From Pseudomonas graminis (GTDB taxonomy: Bacteria; Pseudomonadota; Gammaproteobacteria; Pseudomonadales; Pseudomonadaceae), in contig NZ_FOHW01000013.1 of NCBI RefSeq assembly GCF_900111735.1, positions 57,643 to 121,642 of the forward strand: a stretch of DNA of 64,000 nt, read 5' to 3'. Below, one piece after another: positions 18,489 to 27,334 of the stretch (positions are counted from its first letter, which is position 1; every line of letters begins with the position of its first letter). The notes beneath the pieces were generated by a model. The model saw only the letters and a program-made list of their open reading frames with translations. It searched no databases and had not been told where the DNA came from. Position numbers and translations under genes: made by a program.

Positions 18489-19871
18489 ATGCTCGACGAC
18501 CTTCGTTGGGATTCTGAACTCATCCGCCGCTACGATCTGGCAGGGCCGCGTTACACGTCCTACCCCACCGCCGTGCAATTTCATACGCAGGTTGGCGCCT
18601 TCGAACTGCTGCACGGGCTGCGTGACAGCCGCAAGGCGTCGCGGCCGTTGTCGCTCTACGTGCACATCCCGTTCTGCGCCAACATTTGCTACTACTGCGC
18701 CTGCAACAAAGTCATCACCAAGGACCGCGGTCGCGCCCAGGCCTATTTACAGCGCCTCGAACGCGAGATCAGCCTGATCGCCGCCCATGTCGATGATCGT
18801 CAGGTGGTCGAGCAATTGCACTTCGGCGGCGGCACACCGACCTTTCTCAGTCACGTTGAACTGCGCCAGCTGATGGCTCATTTGCGCCAGCACTTCACCC
18901 TGCTGGATGACCACTCCGGCGACTACGGCATCGAGATCGACCCGCGTGAGGCGGACTGGTCGACCATGGGCCTGTTGCGCGAGCTGGGCTTCAACCGCGT
19001 CAGCCTCGGCGTGCAGGACCTCGATCCGCTGGTGCAGCGCGCGATTAACCGTTTGCAGAGCCTGGATGAGACCCGCGCCATCGTCGAAGCCGCGCGCACC
19101 CTGCAGTTTCGCTCGGTGAACATCGACCTTATCTACGGCCTGCCGCTGCAGACGGCCGAAGGTTTTGCCCGCACCGTTGACCAAGTGATCGCCCTGCAGC
19201 CCGACCGGCTTTCGGTGTTCAATTACGCCCACCTGCCCGAGCGTTTCATGCCCCAGCGGCGCATCGACGCGGCGCAGTTGCCCACCCCTGAGCAAAAGCT
19301 TGAGATGCTCCAGCGCACCATCGAGCAACTGACCGGCGCGGGCTATCGCTACATCGGCATGGACCATTTTGCCCTGCCCGATGACGACCTCGCCATCGCC
19401 CAGGAAGAAGGCACGCTGCAGCGCAATTTTCAGGGCTACACCACCCATGGGCATTGCGATCTGATCGGTCTTGGCGTCTCGGCCATCAGCCAGATCGGCG
19501 AGCTCTATGCGCAGAACACCAGCGATCTGACCGAGTACCAGACCCTGCTGGCCAGCGACCAGCTGGCAACCAAACGCGGTCTGCGTTGCGACGAGGACGA
19601 TCAGCTACGGCGCACCATCATCAGCCAACTGATCTGCCACCTCCGCCTGGATTTCGCCCCGATCGAGAACGAATTTTCCATCCACTTCCGCGAATATTTC
19701 AGCGAGCAGTGGCCGCAATTGCTGACCATGGCCACGGACGGGCTGATTCATATCGACCCGACAGGCATCACCGTCACCCCGGCCGGACGTTTGCTGGTGC
19801 GCTCGATCTGCATGGTGTTCGACGCCTATCTGGGCGCGCAGAACCGTCAGCGGTTTTCCCGGGTCATATAG
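18489..19871 (+). CDS. hemN: Oxygen-independent coproporphyrinogen III oxidase
   Basis: A 460-residue radical-SAM enzyme that decarboxylates coproporphyrinogen III to protoporphyrinogen IX without O2. The cluster motif is HIPFCANICYYCACNK (CxxxCxxC plus the extra HemN cysteine). Other HemN landmarks are RYDLAGPRYTSYPTA, QLHFGGGTPTFL, GIEIDPRE, SVNIDLIYGLPLQT, YIGMDHFALPDD and NFQGYTTH. Full length for the family. It is expressed from an ANR-box promoter with the anr gene directly downstream. The stop codon lies inside a short 15-bp tandem repeat. Confidence 0.97.
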   Translation: MLDDLRWDSELIRRYDLAGPRYTSYPTAVQFHTQVGAFELLHGLRDSRKASRPLSLYVHIPFCANICYYCACNKVITKDRGRAQAYLQRLEREISLIAAHVDDRQVVEQLHFGGGTPTFLSHVELRQLMAHLRQHFTLLDDHSGDYGIEIDPREADWSTMGLLRELGFNRVSLGVQDLDPLVQRAINRLQSLDETRAIVEAARTLQFRSVNIDLIYGLPLQTAEGFARTVDQVIALQPDRLSVFNYAHLPERFMPQRRIDAAQLPTPEQKLEMLQRTIEQLTGAGYRYIGMDHFALPDDDLAIAQEEGTLQRNFQGYTTHGHCDLIGLGVSAISQIGELYAQNTSDLTEYQTLLASDQLATKRGLRCDEDDQLRRTIISQLICHLRLDFAPIENEFSIHFREYFSEQWPQLLTMATDGLIHIDPTGITVTPAGRLLVRSICMVFDAYLGAQNRQRFSRVI

Positions 19872-19917
19872 GCCCAGGTGATATAGGCCCGCGTGAATTA
19901 GGCCCAGGTGATATAGG
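19863..19917 (+). repeat. 15-bp tandem repeat across the hemN stop codon
   Basis: Units GTCATATAGGCCCAG, GTGATATAGGCCCGC, GTGAATTAGGCCCAG and the partial GTGATATAGG follow each other with a 15-bp period. The first unit contains the TAG stop of hemN, so copy-number changes would not alter the protein. Confidence 0.85.
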
Positions 19918-20036
19918 AAGTTTCAGCTCGATGCGGAGGAATGATTTCGGGCCAAGGAAGGCGCGTGGTAGTCGCACGGCTGACCCCTGAGTTACCCTTA
20001 CGACTTATGTGTGTTTCTTCACAAGGAATTAACCCG

Positions 20037-20771
20037 ATGTCTGAGCCAGTCAAACAGCGCGCTCACACCCAGGCTCACTGCAAGGATTGCAGCCTGGCCC
20101 CGTTGTGCCTTCCGCTTTCATTGAACATGGAAGACATGGATGCACTGGACGAAATCGTCAAGCGCGGCCGCCCCTTGAAGAAAGGTGATTTACTGTTTCG
20201 CCAGGGCGACACCTTCGCTTCCGTCTACGCCGTGCGCTCCGGCGCGCTGAAAACCTTCAGCCTCAGCGACAGCGGCGAAGAACAACTCACCGGCTTTCAC
20301 CTGCCCAGCGAACTGGTCGGGCTGTCCGGGATGGACGCCGAGGCGTATCCCGTCACGGCGCAGGCCCTGGAGACTACGTCAGTGTGCGAAATCCCCTTCG
20401 ACCGGCTGGACGAATTGTCGGTGCAACTGCCGCAATTGCGTCGCCAGTTAATGCGGGTGATGAGCCGGGAAATCCGCGATGACCAACAGATGATGCTGCT
20501 GCTCTCAAAAAAGACCGCCGACGAGCGCATCGCCACCTTTCTGGTCAACCTCTCCGCCCGCTTCCGCGCCCGGGGTTTCTCCGCCAACCAGTTCCGCCTG
20601 AGCATGTCGCGCAACGAGATCGGCAACTACCTGGGCCTGGCGGTGGAAACCGTGTCCCGGGTGTTCACGCGCTTTCAGCAGAACGAGTTGATCGCCGCCG
20701 AGGGCAAGGAAATCCACATCCTCGACCCGATTCAGCTCTGCGCGCTGGCCGGGGGATCGCTGGAAAGCTGA
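20037..20771 (+). CDS. anr: Anaerobic transcriptional regulator Anr (FNR/CRP family)
   Basis: A 244-residue oxygen sensor and activator. The four 4Fe-4S ligands are visible: C15, C18 and C24 ([13 protein letters not shown]) and C117 ([10 protein letters not shown]). A cyclic-nucleotide-binding-like beta-roll follows (residues ~45-150), then a dimer helix, and a C-terminal HTH with [20 protein letters not shown]. The recognition-helix E..SR pattern is that of FNR proteins reading TTGAT half sites. The start MSEPVKQRA has AAGGA ahead; an upstream in-frame ATG was rejected on length. It probably drives the hemN promoter beside it. Confidence 0.97.
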   Translation: MSEPVKQRAHTQAHCKDCSLAPLCLPLSLNMEDMDALDEIVKRGRPLKKGDLLFRQGDTFASVYAVRSGALKTFSLSDSGEEQLTGFHLPSELVGLSGMDAEAYPVTAQALETTSVCEIPFDRLDELSVQLPQLRRQLMRVMSREIRDDQQMMLLLSKKTADERIATFLVNLSARFRARGFSANQFRLSMSRNEIGNYLGLAVETVSRVFTRFQQNELIAAEGKEIHILDPIQLCALAGGSLES

Positions 20772-20834
20772 TGCATGATGGTCCGGGCGGGCTTAGACTG
20801 GCGTCTTTTGAGTCATGTCCTGCCCGAGATCCTT

Positions 20835-21383
20835 ATGATTTTCGACGAAGTCAGCATCAAATCCCTCATCCGCCCTGTGGTGGACTTTCCAAAACCCGGT
20901 GTGATTTTCCGTGACATCACCCCGCTGTTCCAGTCACCCAAGGCCCTGCGCCTGGTCATCGACAGCTTCATCCAGCGTTACATCGACGCCGAGTTCACCC
21001 ACGTCGGCGCCATGGACGCGCGTGGTTTTCTGATCGGCTCGATCGTCGCCTACGAACTGAACAAGCCGCTGGTGCTGTTTCGCAAGCAAGGGAAATTGCC
21101 GGCCGACGTGCTGGCCGAGGCCTATCAGACCGAATACGGCGAAGCGCTGCTGGAAGTTCACGCCGACAGCCTGTGCGACGGGGATTCAGTGGTGATGTTC
21201 GATGACCTGATCGCCACCGGCGGCACCCTGGTTGCCGCCGCCAACCTGATCCGCCGCATGGGCGCCAAGGTTCACGAAGCCGCTGCGATCATCGACCTGC
21301 CTGAACTGGGCGGCTCACAACGCCTGCGCGACATGCAAATCCCGACGTTCTGCCTGACCGAGTTCGCATTGACGGATAAGTAA
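20835..21383 (+). CDS. apt: Adenine phosphoribosyltransferase
   Basis: A 182-residue purine-salvage enzyme converting adenine and PRPP to AMP. The PRPP-binding loop [14 protein letters not shown] is present, as are the N-terminal [15 protein letters not shown] and hood [11 protein letters not shown] motifs. ATG 20835 ([14 protein letters not shown]) was chosen because it gives family length. It lies 63 bp after anr in the same direction; downstream are repeats rather than a clear terminator. Confidence 0.96.
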   Translation: MIFDEVSIKSLIRPVVDFPKPGVIFRDITPLFQSPKALRLVIDSFIQRYIDAEFTHVGAMDARGFLIGSIVAYELNKPLVLFRKQGKLPADVLAEAYQTEYGEALLEVHADSLCDGDSVVMFDDLIATGGTLVAAANLIRRMGAKVHEAAAIIDLPELGGSQRLRDMQIPTFCLTEFALTDK

Positions 21384-21425
21384 AGCCTGCCCCGATAGCC
21401 GCCATCAGTCTCTTTGAACACTGAT

Positions 21426-21477
21426 TGATCGTGCCCACGCTCTGCGTGGGTATGCATCCCGTGATGCTCCGCGTCAT
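21426..21477. repeat. Palindromic repeat, family E
   Basis: GATCGTGCCCACGCTCTGCG continues through TGGGTATGCATCCC and GATGCTCCGCGTCAT. Related copies are at 48773-48885 and 61326-61374. Confidence 0.75.
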
Positions 21478-21519
21478 CTTGTGCAGGGATTGAAACGTCG
21501 GGCGTCTGCCCCGGCGCAT

Positions 21520-21651
21520 TCCCGGCTAAAGCCGGTCCCACTCAGTGCGCGGGAAGTCAGTAGGACCGGCTTCAGCCGGGAATAGGCCGGTGTGCACACC
21601 CTGGATTTGAAGTGTGCCACCTGCCCCCTTCCCGGCTAAAGCCGGTCCCAC
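21520..21651. repeat. REP cluster, family C (three copies)
   Basis: Core TTCCCGGCTAAAGCCGGTCC in two direct copies (21520, 21629) and one inverted copy (GGACCGGCTTCAGCCGGGAA, 21563-21582). This fills the apt-recR spacer. Confidence 0.9.
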
Positions 21652-21702
21652 ATCCGAGCTCACTCCGATAGGTACCCAGTGTCTTGAAGAGCGGGATTTT
21701 GC

Positions 21703-22305
21703 CTACAACTGAATCGGCTTGCGCCCTGCGAACGAGTGCGCCAGGGTGCCGCCGTCGACCAGTTCCAGCTCGCCACCCAGCGGCACGCCGTGGGCAATGC
21801 GCGAGGTGACCAGACCTTTATTGGTAAGAATCTGAGCGATGTAGTGCGCCGTCGCTTCGCCTTCGACCGTCGGGTTGGTGGCGAGGATGACTTCGGTGAA
21901 CGAGCCCTGCTCTTCTATCCGCGCGACCAACTGCGGGATGCCGATGGCCTCAGGCCCCAGACCGTCCAGCGGCGACAAATGGCCCTTAAGCACGAAGTAG
22001 CGCCCTCGGTAACCGGTCTGCTCCACCGCATACACATCCATCGGGCCCTCAACCACGCACAGCAGCGTGTCGTCGCGCCGGACGTCCGAGCATTGCGGGC
22101 AGAGTTCTTCCTCGGTGAGGGTGCGGCATTGTTTGCAGTGACCGACGCCTTCCATCGCCTGACTTAGCGCCTGGGACAGACGCGAGCCACCACTGCGATC
22201 GCGCTCCAGCAGCTGCAACGCCATGCGCTGGGCGGTTTTCTGACCGACGCCGGGCAGGATGCGCAGGGAGTCGATCAACTGGCGAATCAGGGGGCTGAAG
22301 CTCAT
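21703..22305 (-). CDS. recR: Recombination mediator protein RecR
   Basis: A 200-residue RecFOR-pathway protein. It begins [20 protein letters not shown], with the helix-hairpin-helix [15 protein letters not shown]. The C4 zinc finger is [16 protein letters not shown]. The Toprim region has [20 protein letters not shown] and [19 protein letters not shown]. Start chosen by homology; the ribosome site is weak. The usual dnaX-ybaB-recR order is interrupted here by an oxidoreductase gene and a terminator. Confidence 0.96.
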   Translation of the reverse strand: MSFSPLIRQLIDSLRILPGVGQKTAQRMALQLLERDRSGGSRLSQALSQAMEGVGHCKQCRTLTEEELCPQCSDVRRDDTLLCVVEGPMDVYAVEQTGYRGRYFVLKGHLSPLDGLGPEAIGIPQLVARIEEQGSFTEVILATNPTVEGEATAHYIAQILTNKGLVTSRIAHGVPLGGELELVDGGTLAHSFAGRKPIQL

Positions 22306-22374
22306 TGGAGAAACGTCCGACAAAAACACGAGACGCGGTTTATACCCGCGCCTCCGATTACCGTCAAATCAGGG

Positions 22375-23403
22375 TCATGAGACCTTGACCACCAGCTTGC
22401 CGAAGTTCTTGCCGTCGAGCAGGCCAATGAACGCGTCCGGCGCGTTCTCCAGGCCTTCAACGACGTCTTCGCGGAATTTCACCTTGCCGTCCTTCACCAG
22501 CGGAATCATGGCCTGCATGAATTCGTCCAGGCGGTGGTAATACTCTTCGTAGACGATGAAGCCCTGAATCTTCGCGCGCTTGGTCAGCAGCGTACGCATC
22601 AACAGCGGGAGCTTATTCTGCCCTTCTGGCTCGCTCTGCGCGTTGTAATGGGCGATCAGGCCGCACAACGGCACTCGCGCACGCTCATTGAGCAGCGGTA
22701 TGACCGCTTCCAGCACCTTGCCGCCGACCAGCTCGAAATAGATGTCGATACCGTTCGGAACGGCCGCTTTCAACTGCTCGGCGAAGTCATCACTGCGGTG
22801 ATCGATGCAGGCGTCAAAACCGAGCTCGTCGACCACATAGCGGCATTTGTCTTCGCCACCGGCAACGCCTACCACGCGCAGGCCGTTGAGCTTCGCCACC
22901 TGACCGACCACTGAGCCGACCGCCCCGGAAGCTGCCGCGACGACCAGCGTCTCGCCGGCCTTGGGATTGCCGATGTCCATCAAGCCCATGTAACCGGTGA
23001 TCCCCGGCATACCGAGCACACCGACCGCCATTGACGGGCTCGGCAGGTCCTTCGGCGCCATCAACAGATTGCTGCCATCAGAAATGCTGTGGGTCTGCCA
23101 GCCGGTCTGACCGACCACCAGATCGCCTTCCTTGAATTTCGGGTTGCGCGACTGCTCGACCACGCTGACCGCGCCGCCTTCCATCACCGCGTCGATTTGC
23201 ACCGGTGCCGCGTAGGACGGCGCGTCGCTCATACGACCGCGCATATACGGGTCGAGGGACAGATAGAGCGTGCGCAATTGCACTTGGCCGTCTTGCAGCT
23301 CAGGCAGCGCCTCGCGCTCGAGTCGGAAGTTTTCCGGGGTCGGTGCGCCCTGGGGACGGGACGCCAGGACGACACGCTGGTTGAGGATCAATTCTTGGGT
23401 CAT
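22375..23403 (-). CDS. NADP-dependent oxidoreductase, MDR superfamily (CurA/PTGR-like)
   Basis: A 342-residue zinc-independent medium-chain reductase, resembling E. coli CurA and plant and animal alkenal/prostaglandin reductases. The N-terminal segment LYLSLDPYMRGRMSDAPSYA and the Rossmann motif VVAAASGAVGSVVGQVAKLN are characteristic, as is IYFELVGGKVLEAV. No zinc-ligand cysteines are seen. Start MTQELILNQRVVL has GGAG nine bases upstream. It stands between ybaB and recR and is separated from ybaB by a strong terminator, so it probably has its own promoter. Substrate unknown, likely alpha,beta-unsaturated carbonyls. Confidence 0.92.
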   Translation of the reverse strand: MTQELILNQRVVLASRPQGAPTPENFRLEREALPELQDGQVQLRTLYLSLDPYMRGRMSDAPSYAAPVQIDAVMEGGAVSVVEQSRNPKFKEGDLVVGQTGWQTHSISDGSNLLMAPKDLPSPSMAVGVLGMPGITGYMGLMDIGNPKAGETLVVAAASGAVGSVVGQVAKLNGLRVVGVAGGEDKCRYVVDELGFDACIDHRSDDFAEQLKAAVPNGIDIYFELVGGKVLEAVIPLLNERARVPLCGLIAHYNAQSEPEGQNKLPLLMRTLLTKRAKIQGFIVYEEYYHRLDEFMQAMIPLVKDGKVKFREDVVEGLENAPDAFIGLLDGKNFGKLVVKVS

Positions 23404-23533
23404 CGGAATGGGCTCCATGTTGAAAGGTTGCGGGGGTATAGAAAGCAGACCTTCGGCAGCCGGCCGGGTTCGGTCGGATGTGGGGTTCCATATGACGCGG
23501 GCAATCCGGGGCGGACTTGGCGCCATCTCCATA

Positions 23534-23563
23534 CAAAAATGCCAGGCACGAGGGCCTGGCATT
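23534..23563 (-). terminator. Rho-independent terminator after dnaX-ybaB
   Basis: On the minus strand AATGCCAGG and CCTGGCATT form a perfect 9-bp stem with an 8-base loop, followed by TTTTTGT. It lies 24 bp after the ybaB stop. Confidence 0.85.
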
Positions 23564-23586
23564 CGGGTGTCGCAAAAGCCGTCCGA

Positions 23587-23913
23587 TCAGAACGGCATTT
23601 TCATGCCCGGCGGCAGCTGCATGCCAGCGGTCATGCTGGCAGTCTTTTCCTGGCTGGCCGCTTCGATCTTGCGCACAGCGTCGTTGACGGCCGCGGCGAT
23701 CAAGTCTTCGAGAATGTCCTTCTCTTCCTGCATCAGGCTGTCGTCCAGGCTGACGCGCTTGACGTCGTGACGCCCGGTCATGACCACGCTGACCAGACCT
23801 GCGCCGGATTGGCCCGTCACTTCGGCGTTGGCCAGCTCTTCCTGCATCTTGGCCATTTTTTCCTGCATTTGCTGAGCCTGCTTCATCAGGCCTGCCATGC
23901 CACCTTTCATCAT
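23587..23913 (-). CDS. ybaB: YbaB/EbfC-family nucleoid-associated protein
   Basis: A 108-residue small DNA-binding protein. It shows the Met/Gln-rich coiled helix [20 protein letters not shown], the core [20 protein letters not shown], and a flexible tail ending [10 protein letters not shown]. The start (ATG-ATG at 23911-23916) uses the first ATG that follows GAGGAG. It is encoded 94 bp after dnaX in the same direction, as in most gamma-proteobacteria. Family proteins bind DNA as dimers and influence nucleoid structure. Confidence 0.93.
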   Translation of the reverse strand: MMKGGMAGLMKQAQQMQEKMAKMQEELANAEVTGQSGAGLVSVVMTGRHDVKRVSLDDSLMQEEKDILEDLIAAAVNDAVRKIEAASQEKTASMTAGMQLPPGMKMPF

Positions 23914-24007
23914 GGGAGTTACTCCTCGGAAGTCATTGGTTAGAACGTCGTTGAACAATAAGGGCGCCCTGTCAGCTTAGCGCCCCCGGGAATCATTGGG
24001 CGTGTAC

Positions 24008-26155
24008 TTACGCCTGCGTCGGCGCATCCACCGGAACAATGGTGTCATCACGAATCGAGGCACCGAACTGCTGCATCATCTGCTGGATGAACGGATCGCT
24101 ATGGATCGCCGCCTCAGCCTGCTTCTGCCGATCGGCACGCCGACGCGCCGCTGCCTGAGCCGGGGTTTCCTGCTCGGGCTTGATCAGTTCGATACTCAGG
24201 TTGAGGGTGCGTTCATGGTATTGGTTCAGCGCGTCGTTCAGACGGCGCTGCTGCGTCGAATTGAACAGCGCGCTGTGGGCCGGGTCCAGGTGCAGCAGCC
24301 AGTTGTCGCCCTCCACCGAAATCAGCGTGCAGTTGGCGGCGATGCTGCCGGTCATGCCGGAGATCGGCAATTTCGGGAACAGTTCAAGCCAGTCCGCCGC
24401 CAGCCCGGTGGCAGGTTTGGCGGCCGGCAGCAGCTCGGGTTCCTTCTCCACCGCTTCGACGGCTTCGTGGGCGAGGTCATCGAGATAGGCGAACGAGGCC
24501 GGATCGATGTCGATGTCCGGCTCGTTGTAGTCGTCATCGGGCGGCGGCTCATCGTCGCGTTCCATGGGCGCCGGCACATAAGGCGTTGCGTCGGGCACAT
24601 GCTCGATCATCTGCGGCGTCACGGCGTCGGCGGCGGCCTGCCGTTGCTCTGACGACTCGACTTCGGGCGCTTCAGGAACAGGGCTCGCGGGGACCGGCGC
24701 CGGCATTGGCGTCAGATCAGGCTGCTCGGCCACGGTGTCGAGGACGGCCTCGGGAATCTCGGCGACGGACGCGGACTGTGGGGACGGCTCGTCCTCGGCT
24801 TCAGGCTCTGATTCGGTCTCGGGCTCGGGCTCGGCGGCAGTGGCTGGCGCCACGACTTTTGGCGCGTTCCAAGGCAGGTCGATGTCTTCCTCAGTTTTTG
24901 CCGCTGCAGGCTCGGGCACTGCGACAGGCGCCGGCGTGTCGATGACAGGTGCCGGGGCGGTCTGTGGTCGGGATGCTGCGGATGCTGAACTCGCCACCGC
25001 TGTTTGGGAATCAACCGTGGCCGGGTTGATCCCCACTGACTTTAACGGCTGCGTCGGCGCGTTGTCGGCGTCTGCGGGCCGGAACGCCAGCATGCGCAGC
25101 AGCACCATCTCGAAACCGCCACGGGGGTCCGGCGCCAGCGGCAGATCGCGGCGACCGATCAGGCCCATCTGGTAATAGAACTGCACGTCTTCGGCGGGCA
25201 ACGCCTGGGCCAGCGCCAGCACGCGATCACGATCGCCGTGGCCGTTATCGACACCTTCAGGCAGCGCCTGGGCGATGGCGACCCGGTGCAACACGTTGAG
25301 GATCTCCGACAGCACGCCGCTCCAGTCAGGCCCCTGCTCGGCCAGATGACGCACAGCTTCTAGCAACGAACGGGCATCGCCCTCGATCAACGCCGCCAGC
25401 ACGTCGAACACCTGACCATGATCCAGCGTACCGAGCATGGCGCGCACATCGGACGCCAGCACCTTGCCTTCGCCGAAGGCAATCGCCTGATCGGTGAGGC
25501 TCATGGCGTCACGCATCGAGCCATCGGCCGCGCGACCCAGCAGCCACAGCGCGTCGTCTTCGAACGGAACGTTTTCGACGCCAAGGACGTGGGTCAAGTG
25601 TTCGACCACACGCTCAGGCGTCATGTTTTTCAGGGAGAACTGCAGGCAGCGCGACAGAATGGTCGCCGGCAGCTTCTGCGGGTCGGTGGTGGCGAGGATG
25701 AACTTGACGTAGGGCGGCGGCTCTTCCAGCGTCTTGAGCAAGGCGTTGAACGAGTGGCTGGAGAGCATGTGTACTTCGTCGATCAGGTAGACCTTGAAGC
25801 GGCCGCGGCTGGGCGCGTATTGCACGTTGTCGAGCAGCTCGCGGGTGTCTTCGACCTTGGTGCGGCTGGCGGCGTCGATCTCGATCAGGTCGACAAAACG
25901 GCCCTCGTCGATCTCGCGGCAGACCGAGCATTCGCCACACGGCGTTGAGGTGATGCCGGTTTCACAGTTCAGGCACTTGGCGATGATCCGCGCGATGGTG
26001 GTCTTGCCGACCCCGCGGGTACCAGTGAATAAATAGGCGTGGTGCAGGCGCTGGCTGTCCAGCGCGTTGATCAAGGCCTTGAGCACATGGGTCTGGCCGA
26101 CCATTTCGCGGAACGAGCGCGGACGCCATTTACGTGCAAGAACCTGATAACTCAT
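24008..26155 (-). CDS. dnaX: DNA polymerase III subunits gamma/tau
   Basis: A 715-residue clamp-loader ATPase. It starts MSYQVLARKWRPRSFREMVG. Walker A is GTRGVGKTTIAR, Walker B is VYLIDEVHMLS, the zinc cysteines are CLNCETGITSTPCGECSVC, and the SRC motif is ILSRCLQF. Residues ~1-370 are the motor and collar region. A long Pro/Ala/Glu-rich linker (~370-590) and a C-terminal tau domain (from ~590, ADWLELFPKLPISGMTGS) follow. No A6G-type slippery heptamer was recognised where a gamma frameshift would be expected, so short-form production is not supported by what I see. Confidence 0.97.
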   Translation of the reverse strand: MSYQVLARKWRPRSFREMVGQTHVLKALINALDSQRLHHAYLFTGTRGVGKTTIARIIAKCLNCETGITSTPCGECSVCREIDEGRFVDLIEIDAASRTKVEDTRELLDNVQYAPSRGRFKVYLIDEVHMLSSHSFNALLKTLEEPPPYVKFILATTDPQKLPATILSRCLQFSLKNMTPERVVEHLTHVLGVENVPFEDDALWLLGRAADGSMRDAMSLTDQAIAFGEGKVLASDVRAMLGTLDHGQVFDVLAALIEGDARSLLEAVRHLAEQGPDWSGVLSEILNVLHRVAIAQALPEGVDNGHGDRDRVLALAQALPAEDVQFYYQMGLIGRRDLPLAPDPRGGFEMVLLRMLAFRPADADNAPTQPLKSVGINPATVDSQTAVASSASAASRPQTAPAPVIDTPAPVAVPEPAAAKTEEDIDLPWNAPKVVAPATAAEPEPETESEPEAEDEPSPQSASVAEIPEAVLDTVAEQPDLTPMPAPVPASPVPEAPEVESSEQRQAAADAVTPQMIEHVPDATPYVPAPMERDDEPPPDDDYNEPDIDIDPASFAYLDDLAHEAVEAVEKEPELLPAAKPATGLAADWLELFPKLPISGMTGSIAANCTLISVEGDNWLLHLDPAHSALFNSTQQRRLNDALNQYHERTLNLSIELIKPEQETPAQAAARRRADRQKQAEAAIHSDPFIQQMMQQFGASIRDDTIVPVDAPTQA

Positions 26156-26365
26156 TGAAAACCGTCGCGACTGGGTTGCGGAAGACCGCCAATGCTAGCG
26201 GAGCAGGGGCAAAATTGCATCTGGTGTCCGACGCTTATCGCTTTATTATGGCTGGCCTGGCTCCGCAAGACGGCTCCGCGAGACGGTTCCCTCACAAGGT
26301 CCCACACCTGGATTGCGAAGACACAGCAGGCAGGAAGCGTCGCACTGTTACTTCGAGGGATCCGA

Positions 26366-27127
26366 ATGCGAGTGTGGGTAATGAGTGCCGTGGGGCTGTT
26401 GAGCGCGACTGCGGCTGCAGAAGGCCCGCCGCTGCGCTTTGCCGTGGCCGACAGTTGGTCGATGCCGCTGATGCAGGTGGGCCCCAACGGGCCCGAGGCC
26501 GGCATTCTTTTCGACATCATGGAAAGCCTGGCCCGACAGATCGGCCAGACCGCTCAGTACCGCGTTTATCCACGGATGCGCATACAGGCGGCGACTGAGC
26601 GCGGTGAAGTCGATGTGCGCTGCTACGCCGCGCAGTCCTGGTTGCCGGATATGTCAGGCGACTACACCTGGAGCCTGCCGCTGCTGACCCAACGCAACGT
26701 GCTCGTCGGCAGTGCCTACGACACCGCGCCCTTTCAGTTGAGCGCGATTCTCGGCGATCGCATCGGCACGGTGCTGGGCTATGCCTATCCCGTGCTGGAC
26801 CCGCTGTTCGCTACGCGTGATCTGATCCGCGAAGACGCGAGGTTGCAGGAGCAGGTGCTGCCCAAGCTGTCCGCCCACCGCTACCGTTATGCCGTGGACA
26901 CGCAGTGGTCGCTGGACTGGTACAACCGCGAGCAGACAACCGACGAGAAGCTCAGAGCCGTGTGGGTCATCGATGAACAGCCGGTGGGCTGCGTCGCCCG
27001 CAACGACCCGAGCGTGCCGGCGCAACGCATCATGCGCACGCTGCTGAGGATGAAGATGTCCGGGGAGATCGAACGGATTGTCCAGCACTATCAGGTGCAT
27101 TCGGGGAATGCGGCGGATCCGTATTGA
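26366..27127 (+). CDS. Periplasmic solute-binding protein (SBP_bac_3-like)
   Basis: About 253 residues with a short signal peptide (MRVWVMSAVGLLSATAAAEG). A family 3 type extracellular binding fold follows (LRFAVADSWSMPLMQVGPNG, GILFDIMESLARQIG, YRVYPRMRIQAATERGEVDV). ATG 26366 was chosen because it provides the signal peptide and has CGAGGG upstream; a longer frame opens at 26192 but adds non-signal sequence. No permease or ATPase genes are adjacent, so it may be an orphan sensor or binder. Divergent from dnaX. The ligand is unknown. Confidence 0.8.
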   Translation: MRVWVMSAVGLLSATAAAEGPPLRFAVADSWSMPLMQVGPNGPEAGILFDIMESLARQIGQTAQYRVYPRMRIQAATERGEVDVRCYAAQSWLPDMSGDYTWSLPLLTQRNVLVGSAYDTAPFQLSAILGDRIGTVLGYAYPVLDPLFATRDLIREDARLQEQVLPKLSAHRYRYAVDTQWSLDWYNREQTTDEKLRAVWVIDEQPVGCVARNDPSVPAQRIMRTLLRMKMSGEIERIVQHYQVHSGNAADPY

Positions 27128-27149
27128 GCCTGTGCCGTTTTCCTGTTGT

Positions 27150-27240
27150 GGGGCGGGCTTTAGCCGGGAAGGCGTCATGTGACGCACCGCAAGACTGATG
27201 GCGTTCCCACTGCCCTCTTCCCGGCTAAAGCCAGTCCCAC
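27150..27240. repeat. REP pair, family C
   Basis: GGGCGGGCTTTAGCCGGGAA (27151) and TTCCCGGCTAAAGCCAGTCC (27218) form an inverted pair directly after the binding-protein gene and may serve as its transcript end. Confidence 0.85.
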
Positions 27241-27334
27241 TGAAGGCGTGGATCTCACTGTAGCAATCCCGTCATATTCCCTCGCTAGGCTCCGGCGACA
27301 CATGTTGTAACAACTCGACCTGCGAGCGCCCGCC

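Noticed and set aside
24880..24920. Programmed frameshift site producing a short DnaX gamma form
   Set aside because: The minus-strand GCAAAAACTG run near the linker is not a valid X-XXY-YYZ slippery heptamer in the reading frame.
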